From Clostridium cylindrosporum DSM 605 (lineage in GTDB: Bacteria > Bacillota > Clostridia > Clostridiales > Caloramatoraceae): a stretch of DNA of 64,000 bases. Shown here in pieces: positions 1 through 8,246 of this stretch. Position 1 is the stretch's first letter. Every line of letters begins with the position of its first letter. The stretch lies in contig NZ_LFVU01000004.1 in the NCBI RefSeq assembly GCF_001047375.1, positions 62,001 to 126,000 of the forward strand, in the 5' to 3' direction. The notes under the pieces were generated by a model. That model was given only the letters and a program-made list of their open reading frames with translations, made no database searches and was not told the origin of the DNA. Made by a program: the position numbers and the translations under genes.

Positions 1-96
1 CTCAGTTGTATTTAACTTATAAACATTTTTTATTTTTTCAATTTCAAGGATTTTTATATCGTAGCTTTCTTCTAAAATAAGCTTTACATTTTCCAT
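1..96 (-). CDS. CotS-like spore coat protein, N-terminal fragment (runs off the window)
   Basis: Reading leftward from ATG at 96-94, an open frame of 32 codons runs to the window edge. It begins MENVKLILEESYDIKILEIE and continues with IKNVYKLNT. A GGAGTG ribosome-binding site precedes the start. The pattern of a short helix followed by 'IEKIKNVYK' resembles the start of CotS/YutH-type spore coat proteins, which have an aminoglycoside-phosphotransferase fold, as I remember that family. The divergent neighbour is a GT4 glycosyltransferase, and cotS and the glycosyltransferase cotSA are commonly neighbours in spore formers. Only the first residues are visible, so the family call is an inference. 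Confidence 0.45.
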   Translation of the reverse strand, partial: MENVKLILEESYDIKILEIEKIKNVYKLNTTE

Positions 97-245
97 ATAA
101 TCACTCCAAATGTCTTAATGGCCTTTGTTCTATAATATGAAAATAATCATAGAATGTGATAGGAAATAAGTTTTATCATGCACAAAAGGTAATTGCATTT
201 AATATTTATAGTATATAAGCAGAGTTTATTTGGAGAGTGAAAAGT

Positions 246-1367
246 ATGAAAATCGCAATAGATGCTAGAGGTGCCAACTGGTATAAAGGTACTGGTATTG
301 GAACATATACAAATCAAGTACTTAACTATCTTTTAAACAACGATAGTCTCAATCAATACCACCTTTACTGGGCAGGACCTAACTATAGAAATATATATAA
401 AGATAATGTAACTATAAATATGTCCTCTAAAAGACATCATAGATTTTTCGAGGACTATTTTATTCCTCAAAACCTAAAAAATAACGATGTTGATATATAT
501 CACGTTCCTCAAAACGGAATAGGATTATCTAAAAAAACATCTTGTCTTTCTATATCAACTATACATGACTTAATTCCATATGTTATGCCTGAAACAGTAG
601 GAAGGGGATACCTTAAAAAGTTTATAGCTCAAATGCCTAGTATAATTCAGGCTTCTGATAATATCATAACCGTATCAGAGTTTTCAAAAAATGATATTAT
701 AAAAATATTCGATGTACCAGAGGAGAAAATCAAGGTAACTCATCTTGCAGCTGACCATATATTTTCTCCATTGGATAAAGAAGAAACGAAAAAATCTATA
801 TACGAAAAGTACGGAATTACAGAGGACTTTATTCTTTATCTTGGAGGCTTTAGCTCAAGAAAAAACGTAAAATCCATTCTTGTTGCATTCTCTAAAATAT
901 ATAAAAATCTATCAAAGGATTATAAAGTTGTAATACTAGGTCCTTCACGTGATGAGCATGAAAAACTTACAAACCTAGCAGAAACACTATCTATTAAAGA
1001 TAAGGTTCAATTTACAGGATTTGTACCACATGAAGATTTACCTCTTTTCTACAATGCTGCATCACTATTTGTTTACCCTTCTTTATATGAAGGATTTGGA
1101 CTTCCTCCACTTGAAGCTATGAGCTGTAAATGTCCAGTTATAACATCTGATATATCAGCTATTCCTGAAGTTGTAGGAGATGGTGCACTTTTAATTAATC
1201 CATATGATATAGATGATCTTAAAGACTCCATGGAAAAGGTGCTTGAGGATTCAAGTACTCGTGAAAATATAATACTTAAAGGATATGAAAGAAGTAAGTT
1301 GTTTTCTTGGGAAATAACTGCTAAGAAAACACTGCAAGTATATAAAGACCTTTATAAAACCATATAG
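246..1367 (+). CDS. Glycosyltransferase family 4 (GT-B), possibly CotSA-like
   Basis: A 373-residue GT-B glycosyltransferase that moves a sugar from a nucleotide-sugar donor. It starts MKIAIDARG with the glycine-rich acceptor loop GTGIGTYT. The C-terminal donor domain carries GGFSSRKN near residue 203 and the GT4 signature SLYEGFGLPPLEAMSC, whose first E-x7-E glutamates bind the donor. ATG 246 is preferred over GTG 237 because GGAG at 232-235 is 10 nt before 246 but overlaps 237. The gene is monocistronic: a perfect hairpin begins inside its last codons. The divergent CotS-like start upstream suggests a role in spore coat glycosylation, but the acceptor cannot be read from sequence. No membrane segment is seen, so it is likely cytoplasmic. 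Confidence 0.88.
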   Translation: MKIAIDARGANWYKGTGIGTYTNQVLNYLLNNDSLNQYHLYWAGPNYRNIYKDNVTINMSSKRHHRFFEDYFIPQNLKNNDVDIYHVPQNGIGLSKKTSCLSISTIHDLIPYVMPETVGRGYLKKFIAQMPSIIQASDNIITVSEFSKNDIIKIFDVPEEKIKVTHLAADHIFSPLDKEETKKSIYEKYGITEDFILYLGGFSSRKNVKSILVAFSKIYKNLSKDYKVVILGPSRDEHEKLTNLAETLSIKDKVQFTGFVPHEDLPLFYNAASLFVYPSLYEGFGLPPLEAMSCKCPVITSDISAIPEVVGDGALLINPYDIDDLKDSMEKVLEDSSTRENIILKGYERSKLFSWEITAKKTLQVYKDLYKTI

Positions 1368-1391
1368 GACTCTCCTATATGGTTTCTTTTT
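1357..1391 (+). terminator. Intrinsic terminator of the glycosyltransferase gene
   Basis: A perfect 13-bp stem (1357-1369 with 1373-1385, loop CTC) is followed by CTTTTTAT. The stop codon TAG lies inside the left arm. Confidence 0.9.
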
Positions 1392-1525
1392 ATAATATAT
1401 AAAAAGAAAATCTTAAACTTTAACAGTTACTTATATTTAAATTACTAGTACACTTAAGGCTCATTTATCACAATTACCATTCTCAATTGATAATTATTAA
1501 TTTTAAACTTTTCTCACAAAAGCCC

Positions 1526-1554
1526 TTCACCTTTAAGACACTAGCGAATATAAT
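1526..1554 (+). promoter_or_regulatory. Sigma-A-type promoter of the CDF gene
   Basis: TTCACC at 1526-1531 and a consensus TATAAT at 1549-1554 are separated by exactly 17 bp. The predicted transcript start near 1561 gives a leader of about 35 nt before ATG 1597. Confidence 0.6.
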
Positions 1555-1596
1555 AAAAGAGGTTAATAAATTCAATTGAGAATAGGAGGTAAATAT

Positions 1597-2460
1597 ATGA
1601 ACAAAAAATCAGCAGCTTTGTTATCTATATTTTCTAATAGCTTTCTTATAATATTTAAACTTATTTCAGGTATTTTAATGGGTTCAATAAGCGTACTATC
1701 TGAAGCTATTCATTCAGGACTTGATTTAGTTGCTAGTATAATTGCATTTATATCAATAAAACAATCTATGAAACCTAAGGACGAAGAACATCCCTTTGGT
1801 CACGGTAAATTTGAAAATGTATCTGGATTTGTAGAAGCAATCCTGATTTTTATAGCAGCAGGAATTATTATTGTAGAAGCTTCAAAGAAACTAATAGGTG
1901 GAGTTCAAATTGAAAGTCTAAACGCAGGAATAATTGTAATGTTAATTTCAAGCTTAATTAACCTATGTATATCAATGCTACTTTTTAAAATAGCTAAAAA
2001 AGAAGATTCTATAGCACTTGAAGCAGATGCAATGCACCTTCTAACAGATGTATTTACATCCTTCGGTGTATTTTTAGGGCTTATTGTTATTAAAATTACA
2101 GGAATACAAATTATAGACCCAATTATAGCTATTGTCGTTGCAACAATGATAATTAAAGCCTCTATTGACCTTACAAAAAAATCCCTTATTGACTTAGTAG
2201 ATACCTCATTACCACCTGAGGATTTAAATAAAATTAAAGAACTACTTAGCTCTCACCCTAGGATTAAAAGTTTTCATAAACTTAGAACAAGAAAAAGTGG
2301 CGCAACCCGCGAAATAGATTTTCACATATGTGTAGATGAAGAAATATCTATATTTGATGCCCACTCAATATCCCATGAGGTAAAGGAAGAAATCGAAAAA
2401 GAACTTCTTGGTGGCTATGTAACTGTGCATATAGAACCTGAGTGTGAGAAGGAAAGTTAG
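1597..2460 (+). CDS. Cation diffusion facilitator (CDF) family divalent metal exporter
   Basis: A 287-residue membrane protein that exchanges divalent metal ions (Zn, Mn, Fe, Co or Cd in this family) for protons. About six transmembrane helices are followed by a cytoplasmic C-terminal domain. Metal-site motifs are visible: SEAIHSGLDL in helix 2, HPFGHGKFEN after it, and DAMHLLTDV in helix 5. The C-terminal domain (from about residue 205) ends with the ferredoxin-like stretch YVTVHIEPE. ATG 1597 is chosen because AGGAGGT at 1584-1590 is 6 nt upstream; an in-frame TTG at 1576 lies before that site. Metal specificity is not predictable here. Repeat R1 starts 6 bp after the stop and no ordinary terminator is present. 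Confidence 0.9.
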   Translation: MNKKSAALLSIFSNSFLIIFKLISGILMGSISVLSEAIHSGLDLVASIIAFISIKQSMKPKDEEHPFGHGKFENVSGFVEAILIFIAAGIIIVEASKKLIGGVQIESLNAGIIVMLISSLINLCISMLLFKIAKKEDSIALEADAMHLLTDVFTSFGVFLGLIVIKITGIQIIDPIIAIVVATMIIKASIDLTKKSLIDLVDTSLPPEDLNKIKELLSSHPRIKSFHKLRTRKSGATREIDFHICVDEEISIFDAHSISHEVKEEIEKELLGGYVTVHIEPECEKES

Positions 2461-2466
2461 CCTTAG

Positions 2467-2696
2467 ATGTAAAGTTGCTGTTCTTGCGGTAGTTATTCTA
2501 TTAGCTAAAACGACGAGGCCTTCAAACAGAGCTTCTAATCTGCGTAAATTTCCAAAGCCTAAGAGCTATGTCTAAAACCGCTTCGCTTCACGACATATCT
2601 CTAAGGCTTTGAAAATTCACTTGATAAGAATCTCTAGTTTTTGACTCTATTGTTTTAGCTAATAGAATAACTACCGCAAAGAAACTTTACTTACAT
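2467..2696 (-). repeat. Palindromic element R1 (variable-arm family)
   Basis: A 230-bp nested inverted repeat starting 6 bp after the CDF stop. The outer arms 2484-2511 and 2652-2679 are perfectly complementary over 28 bp. The inner stem (about 2547-2565 with 2600-2615) contains CAAAGCCT and AGGCTTTG. Constant family hinges are present in reverse orientation: AAAACGACGAGGCCTTCA on the left and GATAAGAATCTCTAG on the right, with the core AACCGCTTCGCTTC. The ends are ATGTAAAG and TTACAT. Confidence 0.85.
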
Positions 2697-2835
2697 AACA
2701 GAATTCACTCCTTCCCTTGAAGAGAAATTATTTTTATTTTTTAAATTCCTTTATTATGTCACTAAATATATATTTGAACATATCTATATATCAAATCTAA
2801 ATTAATCCCCTCCCTACTCTACAATTAATTATGTT

Positions 2836-3067
2836 ATGTAGGCTTGATTTCATTGCAAGTGGCTGTGCCTTCCTCTAAAACCATAGAGCCAAAAACTAGA
2901 AATTCTTATCTACAAAAGTAAGTTCAAACTTAGTAAGATATCGGCAAGCAAAGCGATTTAGATATCGTACTTGGTTTGAGCTTACTTTTGTATATTAGAG
3001 TATCTATTTGAAGGTCTCGTCGGTTTTAGAGGAAGGCACAGCTACTGCAACACCACAATCCCTACAT
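2836..3067 (+). repeat. Palindromic element R2 (variable-arm family)
   Basis: A 232-bp nested inverted repeat bounded by ATGTAGG and CCTACAT. The outer arms 2858-2882 and 3022-3046 pair over 25 bp with one wobble, and their sequence is unrelated to the R1 arms. The inner arms 2913-2930 and 2973-2990 pair with few mismatches. Constant hinges: ATAGAGCCAAAAACTAGA, TGAAGGTCTCGTCGGTTT and the core ATCGGCAAGCAAAGCG. This is the only full copy that does not abut a stop codon; it lies about 100 bp before the KdpD-like start. Confidence 0.85.
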
Positions 3068-3084
3068 AAAAGATTAATTTATAT

Positions 3085-3128
3085 TTGTCAAAAACCTAGT
3101 AAATATACTATAGTATTAGTATATTTAC
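3085..3128 (+). promoter_or_regulatory. Candidate promoter with overlapping 12-bp inverted repeat (operator)
   Basis: TTGTCA at 3085-3090 and TATAGT at 3109-3114, separated by 18 bp, could form a promoter for the KdpD-like gene. A 12-bp inverted repeat (3099-3110 with 3117-3128, 6-bp spacer) overlaps the -10 box. It could be a repressor site or a transcript hairpin; the regulator is unknown. Confidence 0.4.
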
Positions 3129-3171
3129 CTAATTTAGATAATAAAAATTTAATGCAAGGATGGATGAAAAA

Positions 3172-4299
3172 ATGAATAACGCTGATCCTCAAGAGATTAA
3201 AGCATATTCTAAAGAAAAGAAATCAAAGGGAAAACTTAAAATATATATTGGATTTGCCCCAGGTGTAGGTAAAACCTATGCTATGTTAAATGAAGCTAAT
3301 GATAGATTGAATAATGGTGAAGATATAGTAGTCGGTTATCTCGAGACCCACGGAAGGGTTGAAACGCTACGTCAAGTAAGGGAACTTAAAGTATTAGATA
3401 GAAGAAAAATTCCACATGGAACAATTACTCTTGAAGAAATGGACCTTGACCTTATATGTGAGCTTAAACCTGAAACTGTTTTAGTTGATGAACTTGCTCA
3501 CACTAATGCTCCTGGTTCGATTAATGAAAAAAGATACGAAGATGTACTTGATATTCTAAAGTGTGGTATTAATGTAATATCTACTATGAATATTCAACAC
3601 ATAGAAAGCTTAAATAATGTAGTTAGGGAAATTACAGGAGTAAAGGTGCGTGAAACTGTTCCAGATTCTATTCTAACCGATGCGGAACTTGTACTTGTAG
3701 ACATTACCCCAAAACAACTTAGGGAAAGACTTCAAAAAGGTCTTATATATAAAGAAGAAAATGCAATACGTGCTCTAAAAAACTTCTTTAGAGAAGGAAA
3801 CTTAAATGCTCTACGTGAAATTTCACTTAGACAAATAGCCGAAGAAGTTGAGGATGATATTAATGAATACAAAATGCAACATGGAATTCGTGAAAACTGG
3901 CATACTACAGATAGAGTTATGGTGTGCATTACCTCTAACCCATCATGTGAAAAACTTATAAGACGTGGTGCTAGAATATCTAAAAGATATAAATGCGAGT
4001 GGATTGTTGTAAATGCACAGGAAAAAGGATTATTCTCTAAAAAGCCTAATTCAAGTGATGAAAAGTTCCTAAAGAATCACCTTTTGCTTGCAGATAAACT
4101 AGGGGCTAAAACTATAAGTATTACATCTAATAAATTATATAAATCACTTGCGGATTTTGCACAGGATAAAAACATAACACAAATAATTATAGGGCATAAC
4201 CTTGAATCAAATGGGGACAAATTATTTAGAAGCTCTAATCTTACACAATTCCTAAGACTTACAAGAAGCCTTGAGGTTCATATAATACCACTAGATTAG
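3172..4299 (+). CDS. Stand-alone KdpD N-terminal sensor protein (no histidine kinase)
   Basis: About 375 residues matching only the cytoplasmic N-terminal part of KdpD. The Walker A GFAPGVGKT is at residues 27-35 and the Walker B region VLVDELAHTNAPG near residue 100. A universal-stress-protein-like domain fills roughly residues 245-375. Full KdpD is about 900 residues with four membrane helices, a GAF domain and a histidine kinase; all of these are absent, and the ORF ends cleanly. In other bacteria the USP domain binds c-di-AMP, so a link to potassium control is likely, but no kdpE lies in the window. ATG 3172 is favoured over 3160 because AAGGATGG (3156-3163) is 8 nt upstream. kdpABC is about 6.4 kb away on the other strand. 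Confidence 0.8.
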   Translation: MNNADPQEIKAYSKEKKSKGKLKIYIGFAPGVGKTYAMLNEANDRLNNGEDIVVGYLETHGRVETLRQVRELKVLDRRKIPHGTITLEEMDLDLICELKPETVLVDELAHTNAPGSINEKRYEDVLDILKCGINVISTMNIQHIESLNNVVREITGVKVRETVPDSILTDAELVLVDITPKQLRERLQKGLIYKEENAIRALKNFFREGNLNALREISLRQIAEEVEDDINEYKMQHGIRENWHTTDRVMVCITSNPSCEKLIRRGARISKRYKCEWIVVNAQEKGLFSKKPNSSDEKFLKNHLLLADKLGAKTISITSNKLYKSLADFAQDKNITQIIIGHNLESNGDKLFRSSNLTQFLRLTRSLEVHIIPLD

Positions 4300-4339
4300 T
4301 TAAGTCTTCCAACTACAATATTTCAAAAGGAGGTAATCT

Positions 4340-4774
4340 ATGTATATAGTTAGCGCTTGTTTAGCGGGGATTAATTGTAGATACAATGGTAAAAGTAGTG
4401 AAAACCCCAATATAATAGAACTTATAAAAAAAGGTGAAGCCATCCCCCTTTGTCCTGAACAATTAGGGGGACTCTCCACGCCAAGAACACCATGTGAAAT
4501 TACTATAGATAAAAATGGCAAAAGAATAGTTACAACTAAGGATGGCCTAGATGTAACTAAAGAATTTCAAATTGGTGCAGAAAAAGTTCTAAAAGTAGCA
4601 AAAGCCCTTAGTATTAATAAAGCTATACTAAAATCCAAAAGTCCATCATGTGGCTGCTCTCACATATACGACGGAACATTTTCAGGTAACCTTATAGAAG
4701 GAAATGGATTAACTGCTGAACTACTTATTGAAAATAATATTAAAGTAATTACGGAAGAGGAACTAGGCCTTTAA
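4340..4774 (+). CDS. DUF523 family protein
   Basis: A 144-residue cytoplasmic protein of the DUF523 family, which has no settled biochemical role. Cysteine-rich motifs of the family are present: SACLAGINCRYNG at the N-terminus, CPEQLGGLSTPR near residue 34 and KSPSCGCSHIYDGTFSG near residue 94. AAAGGAGGT lies a few bases before the ATG. The gene follows the KdpD-like gene by 40 bp with no terminator and may be co-transcribed with it. Its last 12 bases overlap the 3' end of the convergent MFS gene. Confidence 0.85.
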   Translation: MYIVSACLAGINCRYNGKSSENPNIIELIKKGEAIPLCPEQLGGLSTPRTPCEITIDKNGKRIVTTKDGLDVTKEFQIGAEKVLKVAKALSINKAILKSKSPSCGCSHIYDGTFSGNLIEGNGLTAELLIENNIKVITEEELGL

Positions 4775-6160
4775 ACCTTTCTTATTTTTAACAAAGAAAA
4801 GAGATATTAAAAGACCAAGAACCCCTAAAATCCCTGAGGCCATAAATGATACATCTATTCCATGAATTATAGCAAGTACTCTTGATACTTCCCCTGAGTT
4901 TTTAGTTGCATTTACCATTACAGTTACAAATACAGCTGACCCTATAGCACCTGCAATTTGACGTAGTGTATTATTAATTGCAGTTCCATGTGATAAATGC
5001 TCCTTATTAAGATTTTGAACTCCCCATACAGTAAGAGGCATTAAAAGCATTGTAATTCCAACCATTCTGAAAAAGTACATTACTGATAAAAATACAACTG
5101 ATGTACTTTCATGAAGAAAAGAAAATGCTATTGTTCCCCCAGCAAGTAAAGCCATTCCACCAATACATAGAAAGCGTGCTCCGTATCTATCTAAAAATCT
5201 TCCTACAGATGGACTTAATAATACCATTGATATTGCACCTGGGAACATTAATAATCCTGAGTGAAGTGCTGTATATCCTCTAACTGACTGAATATATAAA
5301 GGAATAATAATTGTTGCAGACATCATTGTTGCATATACAATAATCACAAGAATAGTACTAATAGTAAAGTTTCTATCCTTAAAAACTCTCAGTTCTAATA
5401 AAGGCTTTTCAACCTTTAATTGTCTTAGGGTAAAAACAATAAGTGATAATATACCAATAAGCATAGGAAGATATGTTACTACATTGTAAAGTCCATAATG
5501 ACCCATATTAGCAAATCCAAGTAATACCCCACCAAATCCTATACTTGATAAAATTACAGAAAGTATATCAAGCTTTGACTTTGTACCTTTACTAACATTC
5601 TTTAAGAATATAAATGATAAAACAAAATCTAAAATTGAAATTGTTGTAAGTACATTAAATATACTATGCCATCCAAATGAGTCAATAAGCCATCCAGATA
5701 GTGTTGGCCCAACCGCAGGAGCAAAACCAATTGTAATTCCCACAAGTGACATAGCTGCACCACGTTTTTCAGGTGGATATAAGTAAAGTATTACAAATTG
5801 TAAAAGTGGCATTAATGCCCCTGAACCTAATGCCTGAAGACCACGTCCAATAAATAATGTACTAAAATTCGTTGAAAATAAAGCAACAATACAACCTACT
5901 GAATAAATCCCCATAGCTGTGATAAATAACACCCTTGTGCTTAGCCTGTTTATTAAGTAAGCAGTTGTTGGAATCATTATACCTACAACTAATAAATAAA
6001 TAGTTGTTAACCACTGTCCTACATCTGCATTAATATTAAAATCCTTCATTATAGTAGGTAGTGCCGGTGACATTAAAGTTTGACCAAGGGAACCTATAAA
6101 TGCCCCTGTCATTATAATACCTAGAGTAATATTTCGACTTTTCTTCTCTTGTATTTCCAT
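4763..6160 (-). CDS. MFS drug exporter, DHA2 (EmrB/QacA) family
   Basis: A 465-residue major facilitator with about 14 predicted transmembrane helices, typical of proton-driven multidrug efflux in the DHA2 family. Visible family features are SLGQTLMSPALPTIMKDF in helix 1, the motif-A-like loop LINRLSTRVLF, and motif C in helix 5 (GITIGFAPAVGPTLSGWLI). Its ribosome-binding site GAGGAGGT is formed by the last codons of the upstream TetR gene, and the two genes are 2 bp apart, so they form one operon. The substrate is unknown. The 3' end overlaps the convergent DUF523 gene by 12 nt. Confidence 0.92.
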   Translation of the reverse strand: MEIQEKKSRNITLGIIMTGAFIGSLGQTLMSPALPTIMKDFNINADVGQWLTTIYLLVVGIMIPTTAYLINRLSTRVLFITAMGIYSVGCIVALFSTNFSTLFIGRGLQALGSGALMPLLQFVILYLYPPEKRGAAMSLVGITIGFAPAVGPTLSGWLIDSFGWHSIFNVLTTISILDFVLSFIFLKNVSKGTKSKLDILSVILSSIGFGGVLLGFANMGHYGLYNVVTYLPMLIGILSLIVFTLRQLKVEKPLLELRVFKDRNFTISTILVIIVYATMMSATIIIPLYIQSVRGYTALHSGLLMFPGAISMVLLSPSVGRFLDRYGARFLCIGGMALLAGGTIAFSFLHESTSVVFLSVMYFFRMVGITMLLMPLTVWGVQNLNKEHLSHGTAINNTLRQIAGAIGSAVFVTVMVNATKNSGEVSRVLAIIHGIDVSFMASGILGVLGLLISLFFVKNKKGLKA

Positions 6161-6162
6161 TA

Positions 6163-7047
6163 TTATACCTCCTCTTTAAGTTCACTTATTATGTTATTTA
6201 TTAAAATAACTTGAGCTTTTAAAGAATCTTCCTTTTCAAATAGTGCAAGAATTGCATCTACCATTAAAGAATCATATCGCTTTTCCTTAATCTCTATATA
6301 TAACTTTTCAATTCCTTCTAGTAGCTTAACTCTAGATAATGATAGCCTGCTTTTTTCAATTAACTCCTTAGTATCATTTAATATTTCTAGCAAATGTCCT
6401 TCCTTTGTTTCTTCAATGTCCTCTATACCCTCCACAAATGAGAATATAGATTTATCTATTAAACCGGAGGTATCTTTTAGGGTCTCTACAGAAAAACCTA
6501 ATATCTTAACAATATAACTACCAACTACCTCAGGATTTACTTCTTTTTTGTTTACACGGGTAAGTAAAATAAATTCATGAATTAGGCTATCTAAGATAAA
6601 TACCAAATCCCAAATAAAAGGTTTTACATCATTACCAAAGGCTTCAATAAGACCAATCCTAAATTCTTTAAAAAGCTTACCTTTATTTTTTTTACGAACA
6701 TCGGTTATATTTTCCCTCTCATTTTTGGAAAAATTCTTAGTAATATAAACACTAAAGATTGTTTGAGAAAAAATATGTTCCCATGATGTTATAATCTTTT
6801 TTTTAAGTTTTTCTATACCATTAAGATTATATTCAGAATTAATAGAATCTATAATTTCATATAACTGATTATTAGCATAATCTATGATGTCGTAAACTAG
6901 CACTTCTTTATTAGCAAAGTATTTATAAAATGTAGCCTTTGATATTTTACATGCCTTCGCTATATCATCAATAGAAGTATATTGAAAACCTCTCTCATCA
7001 AAAAGTTCCTGTGCAATATTCATAATTAATTTCTGCTTTTCATCCAT
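6163..7047 (-). CDS. TetR/AcrR family transcriptional repressor of the MFS operon
   Basis: A 294-residue regulator. The N-terminal TetR helix-turn-helix is clear: FQYTSIDDIAKACKISKATF, followed by YKYFANKEVLVYDII. The C-terminal ligand domain is longer than usual (typical TetR proteins are about 200 residues), with extra helices from about residue 200 to 294. It is the first gene of the operon with the MFS exporter. Its promoter carries a GTACT repeat array immediately after the predicted transcript start, which fits autorepression relieved by the exported drug. The inducer is not known. Confidence 0.9.
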   Translation of the reverse strand: MDEKQKLIMNIAQELFDERGFQYTSIDDIAKACKISKATFYKYFANKEVLVYDIIDYANNQLYEIIDSINSEYNLNGIEKLKKKIITSWEHIFSQTIFSVYITKNFSKNERENITDVRKKNKGKLFKEFRIGLIEAFGNDVKPFIWDLVFILDSLIHEFILLTRVNKKEVNPEVVGSYIVKILGFSVETLKDTSGLIDKSIFSFVEGIEDIEETKEGHLLEILNDTKELIEKSRLSLSRVKLLEGIEKLYIEIKEKRYDSLMVDAILALFEKEDSLKAQVILINNIISELKEEV

Positions 7048-7070
7048 ATTAAACCCCCCAAAACCACATC

Positions 7071-7134
7071 GTACTCCATAGTACTACAAAGTACTAACAA
7101 AGATAAATTATACTCTCTTTTGTTTAAAAGTCAA
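7071..7134 (-). promoter_or_regulatory. Promoter and GTACT operator of the tetR-MFS operon
   Basis: On the minus strand, TTGACT (7134-7129) and TATAAT (7112-7107) are separated by 16 bp. Just downstream lies TAGTACT-acaa-AGTACTA (7079-7096), an 18-bp inverted repeat. GTACT also recurs at 7071, 7081 and 7091, exactly 10 bp apart. A repressor bound here would block transcription directly after initiation. Confidence 0.65.
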
Positions 7135-7255
7135 TTTCATTTATATGTCAACATATTTTTCTTTACTTTATATAGTTTTTATCTATATATGTAAGTTCTT
7201 GTATTAATATAAACTATTACACAATAACTTCCATTTAATATAAAATTTTAGATGC

Positions 7256-7290
7256 GGTTAACAACAAGTTAATTCCTAGTTAACCAATAT
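7256..7290 (+). promoter_or_regulatory. Pho-box-like direct repeats upstream of phnD
   Basis: GTTAA occurs at 7257, 7268 and 7279, exactly 11 bp apart, within repeats of the form TTAACA/TTAATT/TTAACC. The Bacillus PhoP consensus is TTAACA-like repeats with 11-bp spacing. GGTTAAC and GTTAACC at the two ends also form an inverted repeat. CAATAT at 7285-7290 could be the -10 box. Phosphate-starvation control is inferred. Confidence 0.45.
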
Positions 7291-7314
7291 GCAAACCAAA
7301 GAAGGGGGACAATT

Positions 7315-8235
7315 ATGAAAAAGATTTTTTCAATTTTACTTACAGCACTAATGATTTTTTCATTAACTGCTTGTTCAGCTCCTAAGAAAGAAGGAACTAA
7401 GGATAACACAGCTAAGAAAAGCGAAAAGGTTATGAAAATAGGATACCTTCCTAATGAAAAGAAAACTGAAATTAATAATGCTATGACTTCAATGGCAAAA
7501 TATCTTGAGACTAAAACTGGAATCAAAACTGAATTTGTTCCATCAACAGACTATACTGCACTTGTTACTGCCTTTGAAAGAGGAGAAATACAACTTGCAT
7601 GGTTTGGTGGATTCACTGGAGTTCAAGCTAGAAGCAAGGTTGCTGGTTCTGAAGCAATAGCACAAAGACCAATAGATGCAAAATTCAAAAGCGTATTTAT
7701 ATCTTCAAAAAACGCTCCATACACTGACATTAAAGATGTAAAGGGAAAATCTCTTACATTTGGTAGTGAAACTTCAACTTCAGGTCACTTAATGCCTCGT
7801 TACTTTTTAATGCAAGCTGGAATCGACGCTGATAAGGACCTAAACGGAAAGCCTAACTTCTCTGGTGCACATGATAAATCTATAAAGCTTGTAGAATCAG
7901 GTGCATATCAAGTAGCTGCTGTTGATATGTCTGTATGGGATAAATTTGTTAAAGAAAAGAAGGTTGACCTAACTAAGGTTAAGGCATTCTATACAACACC
8001 TGAATTCTTTGATTACAACTGGACAGTTAATAGTGACGAAAACCTAGATAAGGTATTTGGTGAAGGTACTAAGAAGAAGATTGTAGACGCAATTCTTGCA
8101 ATGGATGCTTCAAAGAGTACTGAGGAAAAAGACGTATTAACATTTATGAATGCAGATAAATTCATACCAACACAAAACTCTAACTACAAACTAATCGAAG
8201 AAGTTATGACAAAAACAGGACTAGATAAAAAGTAG
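7315..8235 (+). CDS. phnD: Phosphonate/phosphite-type ABC transporter substrate-binding lipoprotein
   Basis: A 306-residue lipoprotein with signal sequence and lipobox LTAC (Cys20) followed by a charged linker, so it is likely anchored outside the membrane. The mature part matches the PhnD/PtxB periplasmic-binding fold: GYLPNEKKTEINNAM, the strand 'LAWFGGFTGVQARS', the phosphonate-binding SETSTSGHLMPRYFL, and AAVDMSVWDKF. GAAGGGGG precedes the ATG. It leads an operon with phnC (11 bp gap) and phnE. No phosphonate-degrading gene (phnX, phnW, ptxD, C-P lyase) lies nearby, so the substrate could be a phosphonate, phosphite or phosphate. Confidence 0.88.
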   Translation: MKKIFSILLTALMIFSLTACSAPKKEGTKDNTAKKSEKVMKIGYLPNEKKTEINNAMTSMAKYLETKTGIKTEFVPSTDYTALVTAFERGEIQLAWFGGFTGVQARSKVAGSEAIAQRPIDAKFKSVFISSKNAPYTDIKDVKGKSLTFGSETSTSGHLMPRYFLMQAGIDADKDLNGKPNFSGAHDKSIKLVESGAYQVAAVDMSVWDKFVKEKKVDLTKVKAFYTTPEFFDYNWTVNSDENLDKVFGEGTKKKIVDAILAMDASKSTEEKDVLTFMNADKFIPTQNSNYKLIEEVMTKTGLDKK

Positions 8236-8246
8236 AAGGTGAAAAA

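Noticed and set aside
3732-3929. 65-codon minus-strand open frame in the KdpD-like gene
   Set aside because: Shadow frame opposite a conserved coding region.
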